From Petrosia ficiformis (Eukaryota > Porifera > Demospongiae > Haplosclerida > Petrosiidae), in the NCBI GenBank assembly GCA_947044365.1, contig OX345646.1:3728827-3792826 (forward strand): a stretch of DNA of 64,000 bases, read 5' to 3'. The position numbers and the translations under genes were made by a program. Below are positions 34,990 through 44,874 of the stretch, piece by piece. The stretch's first letter is position 1. Each line of letters starts with the position of its first letter. The notes under the pieces are model-generated. The model saw only the letters and a list, made by a program, of their open reading frames with translations. It ran no database searches and was not told the origin of the DNA.

Positions 34990-36620
34990 CATGTACATGT
35001 ATATGCACATGTACGTACATGTACATGTATATGCACATGTACATGTACATGTATAAGCAGTGTGTTATTGCTACATCTATTTATATTTATATTTACCTGG
35101 AGACTCTGGTCACTTACTCTGTAAGTGTTCTTAATGTATGTTACATGTATATTTATAACTAGCACTACCATTTCATTCTGGCTATATACACATGTTAACA
35201 GGTCTGTTTATATACGTGTAAGATAAACTGGGTTTCATCTGAATGTTTTGTTAGGGAGGGAAAAGAATCAATCATGTGAAACACACTGCTCCTGGGGAGT
35301 ATGGGTGCTTCCCATAAAATTCATAAATTTAGACCCTCTGTTGTTGCTTCTGTTGGATTCTGGGTGCCATTGAAGACTTCTAGATGAGATGTTGTTGCAT
35401 ATAAATTTGGTCTGAAATCTAGTGGGCGGGGACATCCCTTTCCCCTTCCATCTGTATGAAACCCTTGTAAACTGTGGGAGGTGCTGTAGATAGTGCTACA
35501 TACAGTGTACTTCATGTAAGCTTGAGTCTTTGTTAAACTCCTGATTTACAGTGCCTAAAGACTATCGAAAATATTTATAACAAACAAAAACAGTCCAACA
35601 CAATAAGCAGTAATGAAACTATACAATTGAGCAACACCACATTTTACATGTTATATGAAGAAGAAATGATTGATTCCATTGGTTTGGTTACATCTATATT
35701 TTTAATCTTTTGTTATAGTTCCAACAGTAAAGGGTCTTTTAAAAACAGGAATGTAATATAGTAATTGATGAAAAATGAGTATAGTTCATGTTACTAGTGC
35801 ATGATTGTCCTTATATGGTGATATCATATGGTTTCCTGCAGTTCAAATATATTAAATTAGTGAGTTGTGTTTGTGATTTGGTTTAATAAAGGGGTGTGAT
35901 TTTAGGTGTGGTCAAGTGGAAAAGGATTGGGTGTGTGTGTGTGGCTAATATCACCACTCTACTTTTTATGTACATTGTATGGGAACAACCCTGCTAGTAG
36001 GATGAAATTATGTTAAATTCCACTTACCAGACTCATATGATTATTATAAACTAATAGTAGTAGTTGAGTAGAGAGGAGATGAAAGAGGAGATATATTGTA
36101 CAAGTATGTCTCCAAATCATCAAATAAATCAGTAATCATATCAGGTGTTAAAGAAGTGGAGTCAAGTTCTTCATATCACCATCTTCAGTTGCTGTACATG
36201 TAAATTAGAAATGGCTATTGTCTGTCTATAAGATATGATTATGAAATATTAGCTCATCCCAGTTGTAAATTATGTTTACTGTTTTGACTGTTAAGTAATC
36301 TGTATTTACTGTAGTGATTATTAAGTGTATGTATATAAACACTCCTTAAGTGTATTTAAATATGTTATAACTGTTAAATGTTTGTGTATAATCATTCTTA
36401 AGGCTATTTAAAGTAGTATTTGTTTTTGATAATTTCCATAATCATATATTTCTAGTGGAACAATTCTGGGTTAAGTTGGAGGAGGGTGGGCAATGTACGC
36501 CCTGGATAGCACATTGTGTGTAGAGAGGGATCTGGGGCATACTGCTCCATGAAAATTTTGATTTTGGACCCCTAAAATGTGTAATATGGTGTAATCTGGG
36601 AGTAAATTGACATTTGTGAA
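34990..36620. other. Intergenic sequence without supported gene
   Basis: TACATGTA microsatellite at 34985-35055, otherwise AT-rich unique-looking DNA. No exon with splice support or recognisable family was found on either strand. Confidence 0.5.
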
Positions 36621-36624
36621 TGCA

Positions 36625-37050
36625 TGGTACCATGTTGTATTGTATACATGTACATGTGTATATACAGTAAGATATCGTGTAGCATTGTATGCATGTACAT
36701 GTACATGTGTATATACAGCAAGGTATCATGTAGTATTGTGTACATGTACATGTGTATATACAGTAAGGTATTGTGTACATGTACATGTACATGTGTATAT
36801 ACAGTATGGTATCATGTAGTATTGTATACAGTGTGTACATGTACATATACATGTACATGTGTAAATACAGTAAGATATTGTGTAGTATTGTATACATGTA
36901 CATGTACATGTGTATATACAGTAAGATATTGTGTAGTATGGTATGCATGTACATGTACATGTGTATATACAGTAATGTATCATGTATTATTGTATACATG
37001 TGTATATACAGTAAGATATCATGTAGTATTGTATACTTGTATTATACGAA
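36625..37050. repeat. 51-bp minisatellite, larger part
   Basis: About eight tandem copies of a unit near 51 bp: CAGTAAGATATCGTGTAGCA then TTGTATGCATGTACATGTAC and ATGTGTATATA, with shorter variants. Long His/Val- and Tyr/Met-rich frames on both strands are translations of this repeat, not genes. The array resumes at 39417-39575 with the same variant order. Confidence 0.85.
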
Positions 37051-37422
37051 GCTATAAGATGAAAGGCACCGATCATAGTATATATCACGTAGACAAGTGT
37101 ATACGAGTCACGCATGGGTTAATATACTTCTTTCATCACCAATCACAGGTTAACAAATGGTTTATCATTTTACTCACGGGTTAAAATAACTTCTTAAATC
37201 AAGAAAACAACGGGTTAATAACGTGAAACAAAAATTTATTTTCAAGAAAATTAATTTTTAATGAATGACGAAAGATGAAGAACTCGAGTGATATTATATG
37301 CATAAATAAGCGATTGTTATTAATGAAAGATTTTTTTAATGAAATGACCAAAGATGAAGAACAACTTGAGTGATATATACACATAAATAAGTGATTGGTA
37401 TTAATGAAAACCAGTTTAGTGC

Positions 37423-38770
37423 TTATGACTTCTGACCACCAAATTGAATGTTGATACTTCCAATATTACAACCATGAAACAAGCTGGAAAAATTAAGATC
37501 AAAAGCTGGGGTGACATTTTCTGAGGATTTGCCCATACTCTCCTTACTTATAGCTGTATTTGAAATTTCCTTACTAAAGCTGGCATTATGATCAAGACTG
37601 GTAAGAACTCTGCATGTGACTTCATGTTGCTCTTTCAAACATGTTCATAGATTCTTAGGGCCTCAATGGACCTGTGGCCTGTAATTTTTTGAATTATTTT
37701 TTCAGGAACACCAGATGCAAACAATGCAGTAGTACCTGTAGCTTGGAGACTATGATTGCTTTTCAATTCATGAAGCCCAGCCTGAATAGACATGTCTTTC
37801 ATTAAAACTGCGAGCTTGTTTTTTCCAATCGCAAATGAATCCTACCAAGGTTCGACATTAAGGATTTTTGACTTTTGGGTGCAGATAAAACACATCAGCA
37901 TCAAAGGCATATTTGGGAAGTTTGGCAAAATAACGATGTAGTAAAAATACCAGACAGCGAGGTTCATTCTCTTGAACTGTATGTTTTTTCACTATTTTGT
38001 TTTCAACCTTTAATTGGGCTAGCCCACCAGACCGATTCTTTGAACCATTCTCAATGTATTCGTACGTGTTTGGGCCACTTGTGGAACGAACAAACTGTGA
38101 TGGCTTTAAGTTCCTCTGCTCCTCACCCCCTCGTAGGCAACAAACTTTACCAGCATAAAAAAATACAGCATTCGAAAGACCTTTTGGAGTATTCACATCC
38201 AGTACCTTAGTATCCCACAACCGTTTCTCTTCCTCCGTCGAAATTGTTGGTGCATGCTTAACTTGAGCCCCAATTCCTTCTTTGCGCAAACTACGAAAAA
38301 CTGCTTCACAGCTTCTTTGAATGTTCTTGAAGCGAGTGTCGTTTTTATTCAAAACATTAGGGGAATTATCACTTAAACTGCACATATACCTGAGTAAACC
38401 AGAGAGAATCGGGTGAATTGACCGTGGTGTATACTTCTGGCCATCTGTTCGTCGCGCTTCGGCGATGAATTTTGAAATCCACTGGTTTAGCTCCTCGGGT
38501 GATTGTCTTTCGAGAATGTCCTCTGGACATTTTTCTGAACAATCAGGACGTTTGTTTATTTCATACACCCACTCCATAAAACATTTTTTTGACCAACGAG
38601 TATTTTTGTCCATATTAGGAGGAACAAAACCTTTTACAATAACTTCCATTTCTTCTTTTGACTTGTGGTCAAAATCTTGACTTTTTTCTTCAGGCAATTT
38701 TTCAGCCTTCTTCTTTTTGGCTCACGATGTTTGTCAGGTGGTTTGTTCTCTTTCTCCATCATTCCTTGAA
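37423..38770 (-). pseudogene. Crypton-type tyrosine recombinase (DUF3504 family), inactivated
   Basis: The main frame (38697-37858) matches the DUF3504 pattern: VNTPKGLSNAVFFYAGKVCC, LRGGEEQRNLKPSQF with the first catalytic Arg, YIENGSKNRSGG, then FYLHPKVKNP. It then stops. In another frame follow W-stop-DSFAIGKNKLAVLMKDM, NHSLQATGTTALFASGVPEK and TGHRSIEALRIYEHV, then a further shift to the tail ending GCNIGSINIQFGG. The HxxR motif reads HSLQ, so the second catalytic Arg is Gln (CAA, one step from CGA). An upstream frameshift near 38700 separates a basic N-terminus (MEKENKPPDKHREPKRRRLK). DUF3504 derives from Crypton transposons and is domesticated in KIAA1958, QRICH1 and ZMYM proteins; this copy is dead. 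Confidence 0.85.
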
Positions 38771-38904
38771 TCCTTGTGTAGCCCTGCAACCTACTGAACC
38801 TAGTGCAAAGGTCAAGGTCAATAAGCGATTACGCATGTGCAGCGAGTCATCTTCTGGCTTCCTATAATACAAGCCATATAAAACATGACCTTCACCTCGT
38901 AGCT

Positions 38905-38956
38905 GTATCTGATATACACTCGAATTATATTCATAATTCTCGTGTATATCAGATAC
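38905..38956. repeat. Perfect 15-bp inverted repeat (hairpin)
   Basis: GTATCTGATATACAC at 38905-38919 is exactly mirrored at 38942-38956. The loop (TCGAATTAT ... ATAATTCTC) is itself nearly palindromic. An outer pair AACATGAC/GTCATGTT lies at about 38882 and 38966. It may be a small MITE. Confidence 0.7.
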
Positions 38957-39005
38957 ACCCCTCATTGTCATGTTCTATCTATTACATGTACTTGTATATA
39001 TACAG

Positions 39006-39416
39006 TAAGGCTGGGAAAAAGGTTCGAATATTTGAACCTTCGTTCGTTTATTCCGCATTTGAAGCTAAATTTCTCCCTTCGAAGCTTCGCTGCCACACCC
39101 ACTTCAATGTTTGCACATGCACACTTTTGCAATCTAAACGTGTGGTTAAAATTGTGGGTGTGTCCAAGAAAAGTTGAGGCTGTGTTGTTGGCTGTTTCTG
39201 CCTAATTTTTCATTCAAGCGATGCTAAATCCAAGTAGAAATAGTGACAGGAACAAGACTAGTACTTATTATGAAGCAATAATCCAGTTTTGGAGGCATTA
39301 TATTGCCAAACAAGGTAAGAGCAATGTTGATAAAAACACGTGCGAATCTTCGAAGGTTCGTTCATTTTTCCCAACGAAGCTTCGAAGGTTGTTTTTCTAC
39401 CTTCGTCCCAGCCCTG
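39006..39416. mobile_element. Non-autonomous hAT-like element, copy b
   Basis: Perfect 8-bp target duplication ATATACAG (38998-39005 and 39417-39424). Ends TAAGGCTGGGAAAAAGGT and, read inward, CAGGGCTGGGACGAAGGT. The interior carries a short open frame MLNPSRNSDRNKTSTYYEAI ending at a GTAAGAGC donor-like site, possibly the first exon of a hAT gene. The related copy a is at 30718-31109. Confidence 0.8.
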
Positions 39417-39575
39417 ATATACAGTAAGATGTCATGTAGTATTGTATACATGTACATGTACATGTGTATATACAGTAAGATATCGGGTAGTATTGTATGC
39501 ATGTACATGTACATGTGTATATACAGCAAGGTATCATGTAGTATTGTGTACATGTACATGTGTATATACATTGTA
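39417..39575. repeat. 51-bp minisatellite, smaller part
   Basis: Three to four units matching 36650-36760 in sequence and order, including the CAGCAAGGTATCATGTAG variant. Its left edge is the target duplication ATATACAG of the hAT-like element; its right edge is the TA beside the mariner end at 39576. Confidence 0.8.
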
Positions 39576-39589
39576 CAGTAGAGGACAAT

Positions 39590-39765
39590 AAAAACTTCAC
39601 GTAACGGATAAGTACTACATACGTAGTACGTTGAACAACACGCACGTTATACGCGCAATCTACGCAGAAACTACGCTACGCTCCGGAGCGCACGCGAAGT
39701 CCGCAAATACAAGCATAGCGGAGATTGCGAATGCGCATGCGCATGCGTTAAACCTGCGTGAATTT
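39590..39765. promoter_or_regulatory. CpG-rich pocket, possible promoter region
   Basis: About 170 bp with many CpG dinucleotides (for example ACGCTACGCTCCGGAGCGCA and GCGAATGCGCATGCGCATGC), in sharp contrast to the CpG-poor neighbourhood. It lies just inside the mariner left end and upstream of the BEN gene. A promoter role is a guess from position and composition; it may simply be young transposon sequence not yet decayed. Confidence 0.3.
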
Positions 39766-39776
39766 ATAATAAGCAA

Positions 39777-40035
39777 TAACTATTCTGCTCCCATATTGTC
39801 TGAGCTCTGTTTGGAGACATGTATAATTATAAGATAGCAGCAACTATTCTGCTCCCATATTGTCTGAGCTCTGTTTGGAGACATGTATAATTATAAGATA
39901 GCAGCAACTATTCTGCTCCCATATAGTCTGAGCTCTGTTTAGAGACATGTATAATTATAAGATAGCAGCAACTATTCTGCTCCCATATAGTCTGAGCTCT
40001 GTTTAGAGACATGTATAATTATAAGATAGCAGCAA
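39777..40035. repeat. 64-bp tandem repeat, four copies
   Basis: Four head-to-tail units with period exactly 64, each containing TATTCTGCTCCCATATTGTC (or TAGTC), TGAGCTCTGTTT and GGAGACATGTATAATTATAA. Copies 1-2 and 3-4 pair by shared variants, suggesting doubling of a dimer. It lies between the mariner end and the BEN gene. Confidence 0.92.
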
Positions 40036-40164
40036 CTGTGAATTAACTGTTTCTTAGATAACAACAGATAGTCAGCTCAGGTGTGTATGTAGCTTGATTA
40101 TTTTTATAATCATGAGATTATGAGTTTGTAGTAATGTTATAATAATGTTTAACATGTAGGAACA

Positions 40165-41541
40165 ATGGAAGAAATGAAAATTAAGGAGGAAGAGTATCTA
40201 ACAGGCAAATTTACTCCTACATGTATGGAAGAGATTCCAAGGAAAAGACCATTAAGTAAGTGTATTGAACACTTATATACCACATAACACTTATATAGTA
40301 AGTACTTTATCTAACCACAAACACTTAACAGTCACAACAGTAAACACAGCTTTAAATAGCTTTAAGGAATGTTTTTATACAGACACTTAACAGTCACAAC
40401 AGTAAACATAATGTTTAATTACTGGTTATTTTTCTTATTTATTTTAGAAGTTAAAAGTACATGTAATAAGAAGCAAAAAGGTAATGTAATGCCTATGTAC
40501 ATGTAAGTTTCATGTAGATTTAATTATTTATGACATAATTATAGGTAACAAAACCCCTGAAAAACATGCCAAGAAGCCTAAAGGTATTTATTACAAAAGG
40601 ATACATGGGCTAATTTATATAATATTTTTAATAATCATAGATGCTGGACAGATAGTGGTCATATCTGAGACTGATGCCACTCCTGACTTGATGACACCTG
40701 ACATCAGTGATGTCTTCGATTCTGATTTGGAGGCATACTTGTTCGATATACCACCTTTGCCATCACCTATTGATTCAAGTAATATTATTAATGCACAAGA
40801 AACTTGTGGATCTGGTAAGTGTAATTTAATATTTTTATACAATTTCAATCCACTACTAGATTGAGCTATATTCAATTGGTATTTATGTTTTTTATAGACC
40901 CTTTGTTATTGGACATGCAGCAAAAGATAAATAAAATTGAAGCTAATCAGCTTTTTATTATAAACAAATTAAGTGTAATAGAAACATTAATTACTTCTTC
41001 AATTCGTCAAGACATTGTGTATCATGATGATAGCATACTACATTTAGGTGATAACAATCAACTGTTATCCTCATGTCTACCTTCTGTCATGCTGCCCCAT
41101 CCTTCATTTACTAATCCTACAACTGCTACAACCACTGTACAAACACCTTGCCTCCCTTCTGAAAAACCACCAACTGCCATGCCCCCCCTTCCATCATCAG
41201 AGATAAATCAGGCAAAACTGCTAAACACAGACTTAGTAATAAAAAAATATGCTAAACTTAAAGGCCCCAGTAAGGCAGGGGCACTGAGTGTAAAACTAGC
41301 AAGGGAGTCAGTTTTTGGTACAGAAATTCTCACCAAATGCACGGTGAGGGGGTGCAGAGAACTCCCTGCTCTACCAACGGAAGAACTAGCCTTTTTAAAA
41401 CAGGTAATGTTCAAACAATTTCCTCAATTTTGGCAAACTCCCACTGATTTTGAACCCATATGGACAAAATGCACAGAGGCAATCAATCATGCCTGTAAAG
41501 CCTTACGGGTAAAGGGGAAGGATAGTAGTCTCTGTATATAG
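40165..41541 (+). CDS. BEN-domain protein, five exons, cargo of a mariner element
   Basis: Exons 40165-40255, 40448-40480, 40545-40583, 40641-40814 and 40898-41541 join in phase with canonical GT-AG sites and total 981 nt: 326 residues plus stop. The N-terminus is acidic and basic (MEEMKIKEEEYLTGKFTPTC, KKQK, EKHAKKPK, a possible nuclear signal), followed by an acidic stretch, a coiled-coil-like helix (LLLDMQQKINKIEANQLFII), a Pro/Thr-rich linker, and a C-terminal BEN domain: LSVKLARESVFGTEILTKCT, ELPALPTEELAFLKQ, FPQFWQTPTDFEPIWTKCTE. BEN domains bind DNA or mediate protein contacts in chromatin regulators. AATAAA motifs follow at about 41661 and 41691. The true start may lie upstream: the acceptor-like TAG before GAACAATGG would give GTMEEMK. 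Whether it serves the transposon or is a captured host gene is open. Confidence 0.8.
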
Positions 41542-41759
41542 GCAAGTAATATCACAAAAATGTATGCATAATTATCATCATTCATTTATGTAGATACCCT
41601 AGAATGAAGAAGCTTGTATTTATATAGTTTATTTATTATAATAGAAGTGTTATTATATGATAATAAAAACTTGATAAAATATTGACAATGAATAAAAATA
41701 AAATTATAAGTTTAGACATAAGTAATTAATATAATCCTATACAGAACCTTCGGCTAATT

Positions 41760-42995
41760 TTAATACCCTGTAGCAGCGCCATCAACTTCAATAATTCGTG
41801 GAATAACCTTTCTGAGGTGATTAATATATTTGTTGCACTTAGTAATGTTTACAGTTTTCCAAAATTCTAAAATACCATTTATTAAATCTGCTTTTGTCCT
41901 AGGCTTTATTTCACGACGAATGTATTCTTTCAATTCGTGCCAAAGGTTCTCTATGGGGTTTAGGTCTGGTGACTCAGCTGGTGTTTGCCACCAATTGATT
42001 CCCTTGTCTATATAGAACTTTTTTGCTAAACGAGATGTATGTTTTGGGTCATTGTCTTGCATGAACCTGTGCCCATCTGGATAAGCCTTTTTTAAGAAAG
42101 GAAGGAGAGTTTTCTCAAGGATTTCTGTGAACAGTATACCATCCATAATCCCCTCAAATACACAGATTTCTGTAGCTCCTCTCTTACTTATGCCTGCCCA
42201 GACATGAACTTTCACTGGGTGCTTAGCTCTAAATGTAAATGGTGAAAGACCATTCAATAGTGAGGGGGTGGCACTGTAAAGCGTGCATATTTAATAAGTT
42301 TAAAATGTGCCAAGCATTTTGCAACTTATCTTGGCAGTAAACTCTTTATTGCTGCTTCTTATATTACAAAACCTGTTTGGAATGTATATCGTTGCTAAGA
42401 AAACCTTAGTGGGTAACTTTTTTAAAAAATAATAAAACGTGCATATTTAATGAGTTTAAAGCTAAGAAGCGTTTTACATCTTTTTCAGGTAGTAAACTTT
42501 TTATAGCTACTTCATATACTACAAAACTTGTTAAGAAAACTATAGAGCTGCAAAGAAAAGCTTTATTTCAACATTCAAATCGTGCATATTTAATAAGCGC
42601 AAGCATTCGCTTCGTAATAAATTATAATAATGAATGTAACAATATTATAGTAGTAGTATTAGTATTATACATAGTGATTATAAGTTACCTGGGTTTATTT
42701 TTGGGTGGTTGGCCTCTTTTTCGGCAGGCAAAACGTCTGTGTGTTTCCAACTGTATTGTGGTCTCATCAGACCAAATGACATTTTCAAAATTTAACTTAA
42801 TATTTTTTGTGCCCAAATTAATCGCTTTTCCTTGTTCTTGTCCCTTATGAGCTGACAGTAGGCACTTCCGCGAAATGTCCATCCAAGGGATGTTCTGCAT
42901 CTCAGTACAGTTCTACGGGAAATTGAGAAACCCTTTTCTTGTAGATGGCAAAACATTTGTATTGCCGTTGTCTCGTCATCATTCTGCATTTTTTC
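41760..42995 (-). pseudogene. Tc1-type DD34E transposase with intron, frameshifted and truncated
   Basis: Exon 1 starts at the duplication boundary: GFSISRRTVLRCRTSLGWTF (helix-turn-helix region), then LIRDKNKEKRLIWAQK. A 1-nt deletion in an A run (42803-42808, plus strand) shifts frame before NIKLNFENVIWSDETTIQLE, which holds catalytic Asp 1. A GTAACT donor after NKPR and an acceptor at about 42275 bound an intron of roughly 400 bp with internal repeats. Exon 2 has VHVWAGIS, QDNDPKHTS (Asp 2) and SPDLNPIENLWHELK (Glu), with exactly 34 residues between Asp 2 and Glu. Most of the paired DNA-binding N-terminus is missing. Inactive as it stands. Confidence 0.85.
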
Positions 42996-43439
42996 TTCAA
43001 CGCAATTCTTGTGTCACTTGCGTGACTGTGCGTTGTATACGTAGCTAAGGAAGTTGCGTCATTCTCGGGGGGCTTGGTCAATTAATGGGCGTGGCGCGTA
43101 AAAGAACGCGCGTTTGAGCTACAGACCAGCCAGGAAGATTCAGAAAGGATGTAAAACTGCTAATAACTGTTGTATATAGCAGAGAAACAGTATAGATATT
43201 ATGCAAGAATCTTTAACAAGTAAGTATGATAAGTTGTTGGGTTTCAGACACGAGGAAGTCACCATTTAGAACCTTGAAGGAGTACCTCAGTCAGTTCATC
43301 AGACATCTGTGTATTTAGACTGCAATTAGGCTTACACTTACGTCTTCAGGCCCCAGGAGTACGCCTGGCAGAAAGGTAGAGACATTAGTGCCATCAGCAA
43401 TGCTTAATACATAGTCATCACAAAGCAAATATAGGGATT

Positions 43440-44799
43440 TTTTTTCTCTATATACACTTGTTACTTGTTTGAAACTGATATCGAATCAAACTGATTCCAA
43501 AATAATTATTTAGGGAAATGTAGAATTAATTGTTTTTATATTCAAATATAATGTCATATGATATATGCAGTACTAGTGTTTCCCCAACATAAATATTAAG
43601 GGGTGGAGGAACTCAAGTGTATCAGTGGTACATGATGTTGGATCAACAATCTTCAGTCAGTGTTAGGGGACATCACCAAACTAAAATTTCCTCACTTAAC
43701 ATCATAGTGACGCAAAGGGGGTGAGGGGGGGGGGGTTTGGGGGTTGTGTGCGTGGCACTAAACATTGAAAAGGAAGGAAGCACAAGTTAGTATGATACAC
43801 TGGAGTGTTCGTTCCTGACATTAAGAGGAGGGGGATGGTGGGATTTGCAGTAGCGTCACTGTGACGTTAAGCGTACAAGTGTCAGTTTGAAGATGCCCTT
43901 TATAAACAGTGTTTTTCAACAAACTAAAGGGTGGTGAGTGCCGTGGTACCATTCTTTGGAGGAACGCTGATATAAAATTATGTCAGTTTTACTAATATGA
44001 TGTATTATTTCTGAGAAGTGTGAGGTTTTCAATCATGTAGGAGTGTTCACATAAAATATTATTATTTTATGGTCTTGCAATTGCAATTTAAACATGCATC
44101 ATGTATATATTGCAGTGATCTTATGTATATACTATATACATAATATTAAGAAATGGAGACAGGATGGTAAAAAAAAGGAATACTTTAATAATTACAAAAA
44201 TTAAACTGCCAATAAATATAGCTAATCTAATCTCAATTCCTGAGTTCTTCTCTTTGCTTGATTATGAGTGATAAGTGACATCACTTCTACAGGCCTATAT
44301 ACTGGTATAGGATGACTGTACATTGTTATTATTTGATCGTAATTGGTGATCTCCAGAGTAACAAGAATGTGCAGACAACTTCCCAGTGATGTTGCAGGGG
44401 TGTAACAACAGGTTAAATGAGGGACATGAACATATAAATAGGAATGCAAAAGAGTATACAAATGATATGTACACGTATGTTATATTAATACTCTTGGTTA
44501 TTTCTCCTAGTGTATGATACATTGCATGGGAAGAGGAGGGGTTTTGATGAGTTTTTCTACCCCCCCTTTCAGTCCTCAGGTTAGTAACATGGTTGAAAAA
44601 TAGTCTCACTAGCCAGAACTTCCCTAACTTGTAGAGTGGAAATGGGAGGATCAGGCTAGCAAGACTAGTCGGAAAATATAATGGAGAAGTGAAGTTATAG
44701 TGGGTAAAGCTTAGCTCGGCAAGCAAGTATGGTAATCAACAGGAGGAAGATAGTTATAAAGACATTTTATTAATTATAACTTGTTAATATTTACCTTAC
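43440..44799. other. 3' flank of copy 2 gene, no supported exon
   Basis: Counterpart of 2561-3840. A 143-residue minus-strand frame (44295-44726) is not preserved in copy 1 and is probably chance. A candidate last coding stretch (ALPTITSLLHYIFRLVLLA then stop, near 44650-44710) fits the required phase in copy 2 only. Confidence 0.4.
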
Positions 44800-44874
44800 C
44801 AAGGGGTCTGCACTTGTATGGTTTTTGGAAACCACATACTATCAAAGTGAATATGTCTGGCCATGGATCTAATG
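44800..44874 (-). CDS. Copy 2 exon 15, candidate C-terminal exon
   Basis: 75 nt, in frame with exon 14: ALDPWPDIFTLIVCGFQKPY, then KCRPLG, with a GTAAGG donor. No certain following exon. Confidence 0.45.

Larger units (their letters stand above)
39576..43007. mobile_element. Tc1/mariner element carrying a BEN-domain gene, right end lost
   Basis: The left end at 39576, next to TA, reads CAGTAGAGGACAATAAAAAC then TTCACGTAACG, close to the ends at 33288 and 22924. Inside are a BEN-domain gene on the plus strand (40165-41541) and an intron-containing DD34E transposase on the minus strand (42995-41760), convergent. The right terminal repeat is missing because the large duplication starts at 43008, inside the transposase N-terminus. 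That these form one element is inferred from identical architecture in the complete element at 33288-34981. Confidence 0.6.

Noticed and set aside
36442..37184. Long open frames of about 185 residues on both strands, rich in Tyr/Met/His/Thr/Cys
   Set aside because: They are translations of the 51-bp minisatellite, open in several frames at once, with no family signature.
41208..41414. Minus-strand frame inside the BEN gene
   Set aside because: Shadow of the real plus-strand exon.
44295..44726. 143-residue minus-strand frame as the last exon of copy 2
   Set aside because: The frame is not preserved in copy 1 and lacks a supported acceptor in the right phase, apart from a weak short alternative.
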